Of a DNA stretch of 64,000 nucleotides, positions 50,412 through 59,307 are shown piece after piece. Numbering within the stretch: the stretch's first letter is position 1; every line of letters starts with the position of its first letter. This stretch comes from Dyella acidisoli (GTDB lineage: Bacteria > Pseudomonadota > Gammaproteobacteria > Xanthomonadales > Rhodanobacteraceae), in assembly GCF_030160295.1 (NCBI RefSeq), contig NZ_BSOB01000010.1, positions 1 through 64,000 of the forward strand, given 5' to 3'. The translations under genes and the position numbers were made by a program. The notes beneath the pieces are model-generated. The model was given only the letters and a program-made list of their open reading frames with translations, searched no databases and had not been told where the DNA came from.

Positions 50412-51320
50412 ATGGCCGGCCGCGCCAATTCGCTCAAGCCCATTCTGCTGGCGCTGGGTGCGAACTTCGCGATCTTCCTCTCCAAGTTGGCGGCGGCCAT
50501 CATCACCGGCTCCGGCGCGATGCTGGCTGAGGCTGTCCATTCGCTAGCCGATTGCGGCAACCAGGGTTTGTTGCTGCTCGGTATGCGGCAAGCGAAAAGG
50601 CCGCCGTCCGACGAATATCCGCTGGGGTGGGGCCGCGCGTTGTATTTCTGGTCGTTCGTGGTGGCGTTGCTGTTGTTCGCAGTAGGCGGCTTGTTTTCGA
50701 TCTACGAAGGCGTGCACAAGCTCTCCGAACCCGAACCATTGCGCTGGCCGTGGCTGGCGCTCGGCGTGCTGCTGTTCGGCATCGTGATGGAAAGCATCTC
50801 CATGCACGGCTGCCTGCGGGAAGTGAACCAGGCGCGCGGTGAGCAAACCTTATGGCGCTGGTTTCGCGAAACGCGCTCCAGCGAGCTGCTGGTGATCTTC
50901 GGCGAGGATCTCGCCGCCCTGCTCGGCTTGTGCCTGGCCGCGCTGGCCATCGGCGCCACCATGCTCACCGGCAATCTGCTGTTCGATGCCCTGGGTACCA
51001 TCAGCATCGGCGTGCTGCTGATAGTGGTGGCGATCGCCCTGGCGATCGAGGTGAAAGCCTTGCTGATCGGCCAAGGCGTGGAACCACGCCGCCGCGCGGA
51101 ACTGCTTGCGTTCCTGAGTGATCGCCCGGAAGTGGCTGAGGTGCTCAATCTGATCACACTGCAAATGGGCCCGGATGTGATGGTGGCAGTGAAAGCGCGC
51201 ATGGCGCCCACGCCCGACAACCTCAGCCTGATCGAAGCGATCAACACCGTGGAGCGAGAGATGAAAGCCCGCTTCACGGAAGTCCGCTGGAGCTTTTTTG
51301 AGCCGGACGTAGCCGACTGA
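50412..51320 (+). CDS. Cation diffusion facilitator family transporter
   Basis: A 302-aa inner-membrane protein with six helices and a short cytoplasmic C-terminal domain. It has MLAEAVHSLADCGNQGLLLLG (HxxxD-type metal site on helix 2) and GEDLAALLGLCLAALAIG on helix 5, the EDxxA form of the second half of the site. The family exchanges zinc, iron or manganese for protons. The metal is not certain; the change from HxxxD to EDLAA on helix 5 suggests a non-zinc or modified site. It follows the Slp gene by 3 bases and is translationally coupled to it. Confidence 0.92.
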   Translation: MAGRANSLKPILLALGANFAIFLSKLAAAIITGSGAMLAEAVHSLADCGNQGLLLLGMRQAKRPPSDEYPLGWGRALYFWSFVVALLLFAVGGLFSIYEGVHKLSEPEPLRWPWLALGVLLFGIVMESISMHGCLREVNQARGEQTLWRWFRETRSSELLVIFGEDLAALLGLCLAALAIGATMLTGNLLFDALGTISIGVLLIVVAIALAIEVKALLIGQGVEPRRRAELLAFLSDRPEVAEVLNLITLQMGPDVMVAVKARMAPTPDNLSLIEAINTVEREMKARFTEVRWSFFEPDVAD

Positions 51321-51445
51321 AAACCTGCGGCACCTTGCTGCATCGCGGGAATTTGACGACAAGAATGGCCCCTTACACCCGATTGACGCCAACCAATCGG
51401 GCAAAACAGGCCGCCCGCATTCATGCTGCAGTGCAAACAATACGC

Positions 51446-51457
51446 TATAGTACGGGT
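51446..51457 (+). promoter_or_regulatory. Extended -10 box placed for a leaderless transcript
   Basis: TATAGT at 51446-51451 lies 6 bases before the ATG at 51458, so transcription would start at or next to the start codon. The -35 region is weak. The lack of a ribosome-binding site fits leaderless translation, but this is an inference. Confidence 0.4.
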
Positions 51458-52063
51458 ATGAACATGACCTCTGCCCGCGACACCTACCCCCGCCACGCGC
51501 AGCTGCCGCCGCCCAGCCGCGAGCGCTACGCGCCTTCGCCGGTTTCCGGCAAACCCCGTGGCGAGGCGGTGCGTACCGCTGATGGACGCGAACTCATTCT
51601 CCGTAGCATCGAGCCCGGCGACATGGCTGCTGTGCAACGTTGCTTCAAACGCCTGCCATCGCAAGATGTGCGCCGCCGTTTCATGCATGCGATGTCCGAG
51701 CTGCCTTCACCGATGGCGCAGCGGCTGTGCCGCATCGATCCGGAACTGGAAGCCGCTTACGTCTTGATCGATGAAACCGTGAAACCGGCCGAGCTGCGCG
51801 GCGTGGGCCGCATCTTCGTCGACATCGCCAGCAACACGGCAGAATTTTCCGTACTGGTAGAACGCGAATGGACGCGTATCGGCCTCGGCGCGCTACTGAT
51901 GCAACGCCTGGTCGACGAATGCCGCCGCCGTGGCTTGAGCGAAATCTGGGGCTATGTGCTGATGGAAAATCGCCCCATGCTCGATCTGTGCAAGGAGCTG
52001 GGTTTCGTCGCCAAGATGGTGCCGGGTGAAGCGAGTACGGCGCAGATCAGCCTGAAGCTTTAA
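51458..52063 (+). CDS. GNAT family N-acetyltransferase
   Basis: A 201-aa protein with an N-terminal basic and Pro-rich segment and a GNAT domain from about residue 50 (ELILRSIEPGDMAAVQRCFKRLPSQDVRRRFMH). The acetyl-CoA loop is REWTRIGLGALLMQRLVDECRRRGL, which keeps the R/QxxGxG/A pattern (RIGLGA). It resembles the acetyltransferase domain of protein lysine acetyltransferases of the Pat/YfiQ type but without the long N-terminal acyl-CoA synthetase-like half. The substrate is unknown. The start at 51458 has a TATAGT box six bases upstream and no ribosome-binding site, suggesting a leaderless transcript. Confidence 0.88.
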   Translation: MNMTSARDTYPRHAQLPPPSRERYAPSPVSGKPRGEAVRTADGRELILRSIEPGDMAAVQRCFKRLPSQDVRRRFMHAMSELPSPMAQRLCRIDPELEAAYVLIDETVKPAELRGVGRIFVDIASNTAEFSVLVEREWTRIGLGALLMQRLVDECRRRGLSEIWGYVLMENRPMLDLCKELGFVAKMVPGEASTAQISLKL

Positions 52064-52064
52064 A

Positions 52065-52084
52065 TAGGCTGGGATGCCAACCTA
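52065..52084. repeat. Minimal TAGG-family repeat between converging genes
   Basis: TAGGCTGGGATGCCAACCTA fills the whole 18-base gap between the GNAT stop (52061-52063) and the methyltransferase stop. The right-end CTA (52082-52084) is the complement of the TAG stop codon of the methyltransferase gene. Confidence 0.75.
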
Positions 52085-52759
52085 CGCGACGGGTTGAAGC
52101 GCGGTAAAACAAGCTACTTTGCCGTGTTGCTTGATCTCTACGTCAACGAAGTGACAGCGCAGCGCTTGCTCCAAACCTTCCAACGTATCGGCGCGATTCC
52201 CGAAAATCCCTTTCTTGTTGTAGACGCCCATCAGCTTGCGGCCGAGCGCGTTGTGCCCTGCTGCGTCGCCGAGGATGGTAGCGCCGTAAAGTACGCCTCC
52301 GCGGGCAAGATGCTGTTTCAAGTGATCGAATACGGAGGCCTTGCTCGCCATCTCGCCCGGCAGGCAATGCAACAGATAGAACAGCGCGATCGAGTCGTAC
52401 TTGCGATCGCCCAAAGCGCCCAAGGGCTGCATCACGTCCTGCACGAACCAGCTGACATCCGCGCGCCCCAGCCGTGCGGCAGCGGTACCCAGGCTGTTCT
52501 CATTCAGATCAAGCAGCGACAGTTCTTTCGCGGGGCCAAAGCCTGCATGTTCGAGATAGAAGCCTGTTCCTACGCCGACATCGAGATGCCGAGCGCCGAC
52601 GTGCTTGCGATAGAACGGCAGCAACACGTCCTCGGTGGAGCACTGCCAAGCCCAACGGTTGGAAACACCCAGCACCCACCAGTCGTAAAGCTTAAGCACC
52701 CACGGTGAGTACACGGCTGCGCCGGCCTGGGTATCGAGTGAAGTTCCGTCGATGGGCAT
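52082..52759 (-). CDS. Class I SAM-dependent methyltransferase
   Basis: A 225-aa protein. After an N-terminal helical region (SPWVLKLYDWWVLGVSNRWAW), HLDVGVGTGFYLEHAGFG is the glycine-rich SAM motif I; LSLLDLNENSLGTAAARLG gives the acidic motif II, and FDHLKQHLARGGVLYGATILG the later strand. It resembles small-molecule methyltransferases next to isoprenoid or fatty-acid enzymes, but no pathway context is visible. The ATG at 52759 is chosen over a TTG at 52819. It converges on the GNAT gene with a 20-base repeat as the only spacer, and diverges from mfd. Confidence 0.87.
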   Translation of the reverse strand: MPIDGTSLDTQAGAAVYSPWVLKLYDWWVLGVSNRWAWQCSTEDVLLPFYRKHVGARHLDVGVGTGFYLEHAGFGPAKELSLLDLNENSLGTAAARLGRADVSWFVQDVMQPLGALGDRKYDSIALFYLLHCLPGEMASKASVFDHLKQHLARGGVLYGATILGDAAGHNALGRKLMGVYNKKGIFGNRADTLEGLEQALRCHFVDVEIKQHGKVACFTALQPVA

Positions 52760-52930
52760 GGATAAGGGCACGGTTGCGTCGGGCCGGCAAAACTTCGCAT
52801 TGGAAGGGCCGGAACGCAATGTCCGAAAAGCCTCCGATGCATGCTTGATGAGCTGCTATTGACCAACGCGCTAAACTTGCGCGCTCGATTGGCGCCGCCC
52901 CACATCGCGCCCTCCCTACCCAGCATCCCC

Positions 52931-55900
52931 ATGCCGAATCCCATCAGCCATCCGCCCCTTCCCACCAGCCCCAAGCAACGCCGCTTCTGGACGCCACCGC
53001 ACGGCTCTGCGCGAGCGCTGTTGGTTGCCGAGGCTGCCAGATCGCACGAGGGCTTGGTGGTGGTCGTCACACGCGATACCCAGCGCGCCCATGCGCTGGA
53101 AGACGAACTGCGCATCTTCGCCGGCAATTTGCCGGTGCTGCATTTCCCGGACTGGGAAACCCTGCCCTACGACGTTTTCAGCCCGCACCCGGACATCGTG
53201 TCCCAACGCGTGGCCACGCTTTATCACCTGCCCGGCGTAAAACGCGGCGTACTGGTGGTGCCGGCGGCAACGTTGATGCAGCGTATCGCGCCGCGATCGC
53301 ACATCACCGGCTCCGGCCTGATGCTGCGCAAGGGACAGAAACTTGATCTGGCCATCGAGCAGCGCCGGCTGGAAGCCTCCGGCTACCGGCACGTACCGCA
53401 AGTGGGTGAGCCCGGCGATTTCGCCGTGCGCGGCGCGCTGATCGACATTTTCCCGATGGGTGCAGGCGAGCCCTATCGCATCGAACTGTTCGACGATGAA
53501 GTGGAATCGATCCGCAGCTTCGATCCGGAAACGCAGCGCTCGCAGCACCAGGTGGAAAAGGTGGAACTGCTGCCTGCGCGCGAATTCCCCGTCACCGATG
53601 AGGGCGCCAAGGCGTTCCGCAGCCGTTTGCGCGAGCGCTTCCCCATCGACGTGCGCCGCTGCCCGCTCTATCAGGACATGAAGGAAGGCGTGACGCCCGG
53701 CGGCATCGAGTATTACCTGCCGCTGTTCTTTGACAACACGGCCACGCTGTTCGACTACCTCGGCGACGATGCGCTGTTCGTGCTTGGCGAAGGGGCGCAC
53801 GAAGCTTCCGCGCAATTCTGGACGCAAACCGCCGAGCGTTACGACCAGCGCGCCCACGACATCGAACGCCCGGTGCTGCCACCGGCAGAGCTGTACCTTT
53901 CGCCCGAACAACTGCGCGAGCAGCTCAACAAACGCTTGCGCGCGGAAGTGGTCGAGAGCGGCCATGAGCACGCGGTGGATGCCGGCACGCAGCCTGCGCC
54001 GGACGTTCCGCTCAACCGCAAAGGCGAGGAACCGGGTACGTCGCTGCGCCATTTCGTTGAGGCCTATCCGGGTCGCATCTTGATCGCCGCCGACTCGGCC
54101 GGCCGCCGCGAAGCGCTACTCGAACAAGTCGCCACGGCCGGCTTGCGTCCGCAGAACGTCGACGGCTGGCAAGCATTTCTGGCCGATACGAACAAGCTGA
54201 CGATCACGATTGCACCGCTGGAACAAGGCTTCGCGCTGAAGCAGCCTGCAATCACCGTGCTCACCGAACGCGAGCTGTTCGGCGAACGCGTGCGCACCGA
54301 GCGCCGTCGCCGGCGCGGTGCGGCGCGTGATCCGGAATCGGTGATTCGCGATCTGACCGAGCTGTCCATCGGCTCGCCGATCGTGCACGTCGATCACGGC
54401 GTCGGCCGTTACCAAGGCCTGGTGTCGATGGAACTGGGCGGCATGGCGGGCGAATTCCTTATCATTGAATACGCCAAGGGCGACAAGCTCTACGTGCCTG
54501 TCGCGCAGCTCGGTCTGGTCAGCCGCTACTCCGGCACCGCGCCAGAACTGGCACCGCTGCATTCGCTGGGTGGCGATGCATGGGAACGCGCGCGCAAGAA
54601 GGCGGCAGAGAAAGTGCGCGACGTCGCGGCCGAATTGCTGGCGATCTACGCACAGCGCGAAGCACGCGGTGGCGAATCGTTACCGATCGATCGTCAGCTC
54701 GTCGAAGAATTCGGCAGCACCTTTCCATTTGAGGAAACACCCGACCAATTGCTGGCGATCGATGCGGTACTTGGCGATCTCGCCCGGCCGCGCGCCATGG
54801 ATCGCGTGATCTGCGGCGACGTGGGTTTCGGCAAGACCGAAGTCGCACTGCGCGCCGCCTTCGCCGCCGCAACGGCGGGCAAGCAGGTGGCGCTGCTGGT
54901 GCCGACCACCCTGCTCGCGCAACAGCATTACCGCAATTTCGCCGACCGCTTCGCCGATTGGCCGGTGAAAGTCGACGTGTTGTCGCGCTTCCGTTCCACC
55001 AAGGACGTGAACGAGGCGCTCAAGCGCCTCACGGACGGCCAGATCGACGTGATCATCGGCACGCACAAGCTGCTGCAGCCCGATGTGAAGTTCAAAAACC
55101 TCGGTTTGGTGATCGTCGACGAAGAACAGCGCTTCGGTGTGCGTCAAAAGGAACAGCTCAAAAAGCTGCGCGCCGAAGTGGATCTGCTTACCATGACTGC
55201 TACGCCGATTCCGCGCACGCTGAACATGGCGATGAGCGGCCTGCGCGATCTCTCGCTGATTACTACGCCGCCTGCGCATCGCATGGCAGTGCGCACATTC
55301 GTTTCCACCTGGGAGCCGGCGCTGATCCGTGAAGCCTTCCAACGCGAGCTGCAGCGCGGTGGCCAGGTGTATTTCCTGCATAACGAAGTGGAGAGCATCG
55401 AACGCACCGCGCGCGAACTGCAGGAGCTAATGCCCGATGCGCGCATCGGCATCGCTCACGGCCAGATGCCGGAACGCGAACTGGAACGGGTGATGGCGGA
55501 TTTCCATCGCCAGCGCTTCAACGTGCTGGTGTGCACCACCATCATCGAAACCGGCATCGACATTCCGACCGCCAACACGATCATCATCGATCGTGCGGAC
55601 CGCTTCGGCTTGGCGCAGCTGCATCAGCTGCGTGGCCGCGTGGGTCGTTCGCATCATCGCGCCTATGCTTATTTGATCGTGCCGGATCACCGTTCGATTA
55701 CGGCCGACGCAGAGAAACGGCTGGAAGCGCTCGCTTCGCTGGAAGAACTCGGTGCAGGTTTTACGCTTGCCACGCACGACTTGGAAATCCGCGGTGCGGG
55801 TGAGCTGCTAGGCGATGAGCAATCCGGCCAGATCCAGGAGATCGGCTTTGGTCTATACACCGAACTGCTGGAACGCGCTGTGCGCGCGCTGAAATCCGGC

Positions 55901-56380
55901 AAGGTTCCGGATTTCGACTTGAGCAGCGAACACGAGACCGAAGTGGAACTGCATCTGCCTGCGCTCATTCCCGATGATTACCTGCCCGACGTGCATGCCC
56001 GTCTGACGCTGTACAAGCGCATCGCCAGCGCACGTGACGAAGAAATCTTGCGCGAGCTGCAAGTGGAAATGATTGATCGCTTCGGCCTTCTGCCTGATTC
56101 GGTGAAAAACCTGTTCTCAGTTGCGGGGCTCAAGCTGATGGCGACACCATTGGGCATCCGCAAGCTGGATATCGGCGCCAACGGCGGACGCCTTACCTTC
56201 CGCGACAAGCCGGACATCGATCCGATGGCGATCATTCGTTTGATTCAGAACTACCCGCGCGTGTACAAACTCGACGGGCAGGACAAGTTGAAGATCAACA
56301 TGGAGCTGCCCGGAGCGAGCGAACGGGTTAGGGCTGCGCAGGATCTGCTTGGAAGGCTTGGAGCGCGCAAGGCGGCTTGA
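52931..56380 (+). CDS. mfd: Transcription-repair coupling factor Mfd
   Basis: A 1149-aa ATPase that releases stalled RNA polymerase and recruits UvrA. The N-terminal UvrB-like region has HFPDWETLPYDVFSPHPDIVSQR and GDFAVRGALIDIFPMGAGEPYRIELFDDEVESIR. The RNA-polymerase-interacting (CarD-like) domain starts near residue 484 (IVHVDHGVGRYQGL). The translocase has Walker A GDVGFGKTEVALRAAF (about 628), the DEEQ box VIVDEEQRFG (about 730) and TATPIPRTLNMAMSGLRDLS, followed by TRG-type motif RGRVGRSHHRAYAYL. The C-terminal TRCF domain follows. The start at 52931 matches the family; a longer frame reaches 52841. It is a single, typical housekeeping gene. Confidence 0.97.
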   Translation: MPNPISHPPLPTSPKQRRFWTPPHGSARALLVAEAARSHEGLVVVVTRDTQRAHALEDELRIFAGNLPVLHFPDWETLPYDVFSPHPDIVSQRVATLYHLPGVKRGVLVVPAATLMQRIAPRSHITGSGLMLRKGQKLDLAIEQRRLEASGYRHVPQVGEPGDFAVRGALIDIFPMGAGEPYRIELFDDEVESIRSFDPETQRSQHQVEKVELLPAREFPVTDEGAKAFRSRLRERFPIDVRRCPLYQDMKEGVTPGGIEYYLPLFFDNTATLFDYLGDDALFVLGEGAHEASAQFWTQTAERYDQRAHDIERPVLPPAELYLSPEQLREQLNKRLRAEVVESGHEHAVDAGTQPAPDVPLNRKGEEPGTSLRHFVEAYPGRILIAADSAGRREALLEQVATAGLRPQNVDGWQAFLADTNKLTITIAPLEQGFALKQPAITVLTERELFGERVRTERRRRRGAARDPESVIRDLTELSIGSPIVHVDHGVGRYQGLVSMELGGMAGEFLIIEYAKGDKLYVPVAQLGLVSRYSGTAPELAPLHSLGGDAWERARKKAAEKVRDVAAELLAIYAQREARGGESLPIDRQLVEEFGSTFPFEETPDQLLAIDAVLGDLARPRAMDRVICGDVGFGKTEVALRAAFAAATAGKQVALLVPTTLLAQQHYRNFADRFADWPVKVDVLSRFRSTKDVNEALKRLTDGQIDVIIGTHKLLQPDVKFKNLGLVIVDEEQRFGVRQKEQLKKLRAEVDLLTMTATPIPRTLNMAMSGLRDLSLITTPPAHRMAVRTFVSTWEPALIREAFQRELQRGGQVYFLHNEVESIERTARELQELMPDARIGIAHGQMPERELERVMADFHRQRFNVLVCTTIIETGIDIPTANTIIIDRADRFGLAQLHQLRGRVGRSHHRAYAYLIVPDHRSITADAEKRLEALASLEELGAGFTLATHDLEIRGAGELLGDEQSGQIQEIGFGLYTELLERAVRALKSGKVPDFDLSSEHETEVELHLPALIPDDYLPDVHARLTLYKRIASARDEEILRELQVEMIDRFGLLPDSVKNLFSVAGLKLMATPLGIRKLDIGANGGRLTFRDKPDIDPMAIIRLIQNYPRVYKLDGQDKLKINMELPGASERVRAAQDLLGRLGARKAA

Positions 56381-56388
56381 ATTTGAAG

Positions 56389-56411
56389 CCCCTCTCCCGA
56401 AGGGAGAGGGG
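56389..56411. terminator. Hairpin between converging mfd and egtD
   Basis: CCCCTCTCCC (56389-56398), 3-base loop, GGGAGAGGGG (56402-56411): a perfect 10-base stem in the 38-base gap between converging genes. It is the shortest of the GGGAGAGGG-type elements and probably stops both transcripts. Confidence 0.65.
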
Positions 56412-56418
56412 AGCCAAG

Positions 56419-57390
56419 CTATACCGCTCGCGTGAGGTACTGCAGACTAAACATCCGCTCCGGATCAAACCACACGTGCTGCACGGCCAACCCGGCTATG
56501 GCCGCCAATGCAGCGAAATCCTCAAGCGAATACTTGCAGCTGTATTCCACCAGCATCGCTTCGTCCTCGTGGAACTGTACTTGCAGACGCCCTACGCGCA
56601 CGCGCTGTTCGCGCTGGCTGAGAATATGCGTTTCGATCCGTCCGGCCATGGCGTTGTAGTGCGCGCGATGGCGGAATGCATTGAGTTCGAAATTGCAGCC
56701 CAGTTCGCGATTCAGGCGCGTCAGCATATTGAGGGTGAAAGCGGCGGTGATGCCTGCACTATCGTTGTAGGCGGCTTCGATCGTAGCGCGATCTTTCTTC
56801 AGATCCGCACCGACCAGAATGCCGCCGTTATCACCCATTTCGCCGCGCATCTTGCGCAAGAGTTGCGCTGCTTCGCGATCTTCGAAGTTGCCGATGGTCG
56901 AACCGGGGAAATACACCACCGTGCGGCGTGGCGCACGCGGCGGCACCGGCAACCGCAACGGCCGGGTGAAATCGACTGTCAGCGGCTGAATTGGCAGATG
57001 CGGAACCTGCTCGGCCATCCGTTCCATGCTTCGCCGCAACGGGTCGGCAGAGAGTTCGATCGGCACCCATGCCACCGGTGTAACCAGATGCTCCAGCAGC
57101 AAGCGCGTCTTGATCGCATCGCCGCTACCGTATTCGACCAGGCGTACATCCGGGCCGAGCACCTGGGCGATCTCGCCGGCGTGCTGATTCAGCAGCGCGA
57201 TCTCGGCGCGTGTCAGGTAGTACTCCGGCTGCTCGCAGATCTGCTCGAACAACGCAGAGCCCTGTTCGTCATAGAACAGCCAGGAAGGCAGGCGTTTGGG
57301 CTGCGAACGCAGTCCTCGCTGCACCACTTGCAACAACATGTTATCGGGCGGGCGCTGCTCATCCCGCACTGCATAAGCTTGCACACTCAT
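56419..57390 (-). CDS. egtD: L-histidine N(alpha)-methyltransferase EgtD
   Basis: A 323-aa SAM-dependent enzyme that trimethylates histidine to hercynine in ergothioneine synthesis. It has SWLFYDEQGSALFEQICEQPEYYLTRAEIALL at the N-terminus and RLVEYGSGDAIKTRLLLEHL as the SAM motif, then VVYFPGSTIGNF and ILVGADLKKDRATIEAAYNDSAGITAAFTLNML, where the family Tyr and Asn contact the amino acid. Its ATG overlaps the stop of egtB by four bases (ATGA), so the two genes are translationally coupled. Confidence 0.96.
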   Translation of the reverse strand: MSVQAYAVRDEQRPPDNMLLQVVQRGLRSQPKRLPSWLFYDEQGSALFEQICEQPEYYLTRAEIALLNQHAGEIAQVLGPDVRLVEYGSGDAIKTRLLLEHLVTPVAWVPIELSADPLRRSMERMAEQVPHLPIQPLTVDFTRPLRLPVPPRAPRRTVVYFPGSTIGNFEDREAAQLLRKMRGEMGDNGGILVGADLKKDRATIEAAYNDSAGITAAFTLNMLTRLNRELGCNFELNAFRHRAHYNAMAGRIETHILSQREQRVRVGRLQVQFHEDEAMLVEYSCKYSLEDFAALAAIAGLAVQHVWFDPERMFSLQYLTRAV

Positions 57391-58637
57391 CGGTCCTGTC
57401 CCAGTCGGATGCCCGCGAATTGCCAGCGGGCATGGGGAGGAAAGAAATTGCGGTAACTGGCGCGAATGTGATCACGCGGCGTGGCACACGAACCGCCGCG
57501 CAACACCCATTGGCCATTCATGAACTTGCCGTTGTATTCACCCAGCGCACCGGGTAGAGGCTTGAAACCGGGGTAGCTGACGTAAGGCGAAGCGGTCCAT
57601 TCCCATACGTCGCCATACATCTGCAATAAACCTTCGCCGGGCGGTACGGCATTTGGATGAAAACGCATGTTGTCCTGGAAATTACCGTTGATCGGCAATC
57701 GTGCGGCAGCGTCTTCCCATTCCGCCTCGGTTGGCAGACGCGCGCCTGCCCAGCGCGCAAATGCGTCTGCTTCGAAATAGCTGATGTGGCACACCGGCGC
57801 GTGCGGGTCCAACGCGCGAACACCAGCCAGCGTGAATTCGCTGGACAAGTCTTCCTGCCAGTACAACGGATGCTGCCAGCCATCGCGCTGCACGGTCGCC
57901 CAGCCATCGGAGAGCCACAGGCCTGCTTCCTGATAACCGCCATCGCGCACGAAGGCTAGGTATTCGGCATTGGTCACCAAGCGATTGGCGAGCGCATGGG
58001 CGGGCAGCCATGTCGTGTGCCGCGGTGTTTCATTGTCGTAGGCAAAACCATCGCCGTCGTGACCGATATCGAGCGGCCCTTGCCGGCCCGGAAGAAAACG
58101 CATCGACACGCTGCGGCTTTCGCTTTTTACTGGAGCTTGGCGATAAGCGGGTCGCAATGGGTTACACCAGAGCGCATGCTTGATGTCGGTCAGCAGCAGT
58201 TCTTGGTGTTGCTGTTCGTGATGCAGGCCCAGTTCGATCCTCGCCGCCAGCGTGGCATCCACACCGCGAACCAAGCGTTCGCTAACCATTTCATCGACGC
58301 GCGTACGGTAATTACGAATGTCATCGAGCGTAGGCCGCGAAAGTAAGCCTCGCTGCGGACGCGCGTGCATCGGCCCGACCGACTCGTAGTAAGAGTTGAA
58401 CAGGTAATGCCACTCAGGATTCGGCGACCGGTAGGCTGGGTCATGCCCGAGCACGAATTGCTCGAAGAACCATGTGGTATGCGCCAAGTGCCATTTCCCC
58501 GGACTCGCATCGGGCATCGACTGCACTTGCAGGTCTTCGCCGCTCAGCCCCGCGCACAGCGCGAGCGTTTGCTTGCGGATGTGCGTGAACCGTGCAAGGA
58601 CATCCTCGGTACTTACGGTGAATGTGGGGACATTCAT
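57387..58637 (-). CDS. egtB: Ergothioneine sulfoxide synthase EgtB
   Basis: A 416-aa iron enzyme that joins a sulfur donor to hercynine. The N-terminal DinB-like part has KWHLAHTTWFFEQFVLG and LGLHHEQQHQELLLTDIKHAL, giving the three iron-binding His (one in WHLAH, two in HHEQQH). The C-terminal formylglycine-enzyme-like domain starts near residue 185 and has ARLPTEAEWEDAAARL, GDVWEWTASPY and VLRGGSCATPRDHIRASYRNFF. No egtA, egtC or egtE lies nearby, so this is the two-gene egtBD form, for which use of cysteine directly, as in some type II EgtB proteins, is possible. It is first in the operon with egtD. Confidence 0.95.
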   Translation of the reverse strand: MNVPTFTVSTEDVLARFTHIRKQTLALCAGLSGEDLQVQSMPDASPGKWHLAHTTWFFEQFVLGHDPAYRSPNPEWHYLFNSYYESVGPMHARPQRGLLSRPTLDDIRNYRTRVDEMVSERLVRGVDATLAARIELGLHHEQQHQELLLTDIKHALWCNPLRPAYRQAPVKSESRSVSMRFLPGRQGPLDIGHDGDGFAYDNETPRHTTWLPAHALANRLVTNAEYLAFVRDGGYQEAGLWLSDGWATVQRDGWQHPLYWQEDLSSEFTLAGVRALDPHAPVCHISYFEADAFARWAGARLPTEAEWEDAAARLPINGNFQDNMRFHPNAVPPGEGLLQMYGDVWEWTASPYVSYPGFKPLPGALGEYNGKFMNGQWVLRGGSCATPRDHIRASYRNFFPPHARWQFAGIRLGQDR

Positions 58638-58812
58638 AGCGCAGTCTCGTTTGGGGTGGACTTGCTGCGACCCACCTTGTGGAGCGCGAAACAGCGGACG
58701 ATCATACAGCCACCATGCCGCAGCAGTTGTTCATATTCCGTGATGCGCGCATGGCAGGAATATGGCCAATGGCCAGGACAATCCATGCTTCTTACAGCCG
58801 TGAGGTGATTCC

Positions 58813-59256
58813 ATGAAAGCCGTCATGTCTGCAGTGCTGGCCTTTACGTTTGCTGCAACTGCCGCAAGCGCGTTCGCGCAATCGGCACCAGCAAGCAACT
58901 CTTTACCGTATAAGGATTGCATCCGTCTCGACCAGATCAACGAGTGGCACGTGGTGGATCCGCAAACCATCATCGTACGCACAGGGCCGTATCAACGTTA
59001 TCTGGTGAAACTGAAAGCAAGCTGCGACAAATTGGGCATCGGCAACCCCGGCATGCAATTTGTGCCTAGCGAATCTGACAAAGCGACTGCGCCGCTACGC
59101 ATTTGCGGCGGAGTCGGTGAAAAGGTGCGTGCGAGGAACCAACCTCCTTGCGCCATTGACTCGGTCGGGCTGATCGATGAGACAACGTTCAATGGGTATC
59201 GCGACCACGCCAAATACCATAGCGTGACCTCGCAACAGCCAGCCAAAAATCCTTGA
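58813..59256 (+). CDS. Exported DUF6491 family protein
   Basis: A 147-aa protein with a signal peptide (MKAVMSAVLAFTFAATAASAFAQ). The mature domain has CIRLDQINEWHVVDPQTIIVRTGPYQRYLVKLKASC and a second CGGVGEKVRARNQPPCAIDSVGLID, the pattern I associate with DUF6491. Four cysteines suggest disulfides in the periplasm. The function is unknown. It diverges from egtB and ends in a strong terminator. Confidence 0.85.
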   Translation: MKAVMSAVLAFTFAATAASAFAQSAPASNSLPYKDCIRLDQINEWHVVDPQTIIVRTGPYQRYLVKLKASCDKLGIGNPGMQFVPSESDKATAPLRICGGVGEKVRARNQPPCAIDSVGLIDETTFNGYRDHAKYHSVTSQQPAKNP

Positions 59257-59261
59257 GACAA

Positions 59262-59292
59262 AAAAAGAGCCCGGCTTTGCCGGGCTCTTTTT
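59262..59292. terminator. Strong bidirectional terminator
   Basis: AAAAAGAGCCCGG (59262-59274), loop CTTTG, CCGGGCTCTTTTT (59280-59292): a perfect 13-base stem with A- and T-runs. It serves the DUF6491 gene and the converging glycine-rich protein gene. Confidence 0.93.
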
Positions 59293-59307
59293 CAAATCAA
59301 ATTTCGA

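Noticed and set aside
52916-54052. A 378-codon minus-strand frame inside mfd
   Set aside because: Shadow of mfd; no domain or start signals, and it overlaps the conserved UvrB-like region.
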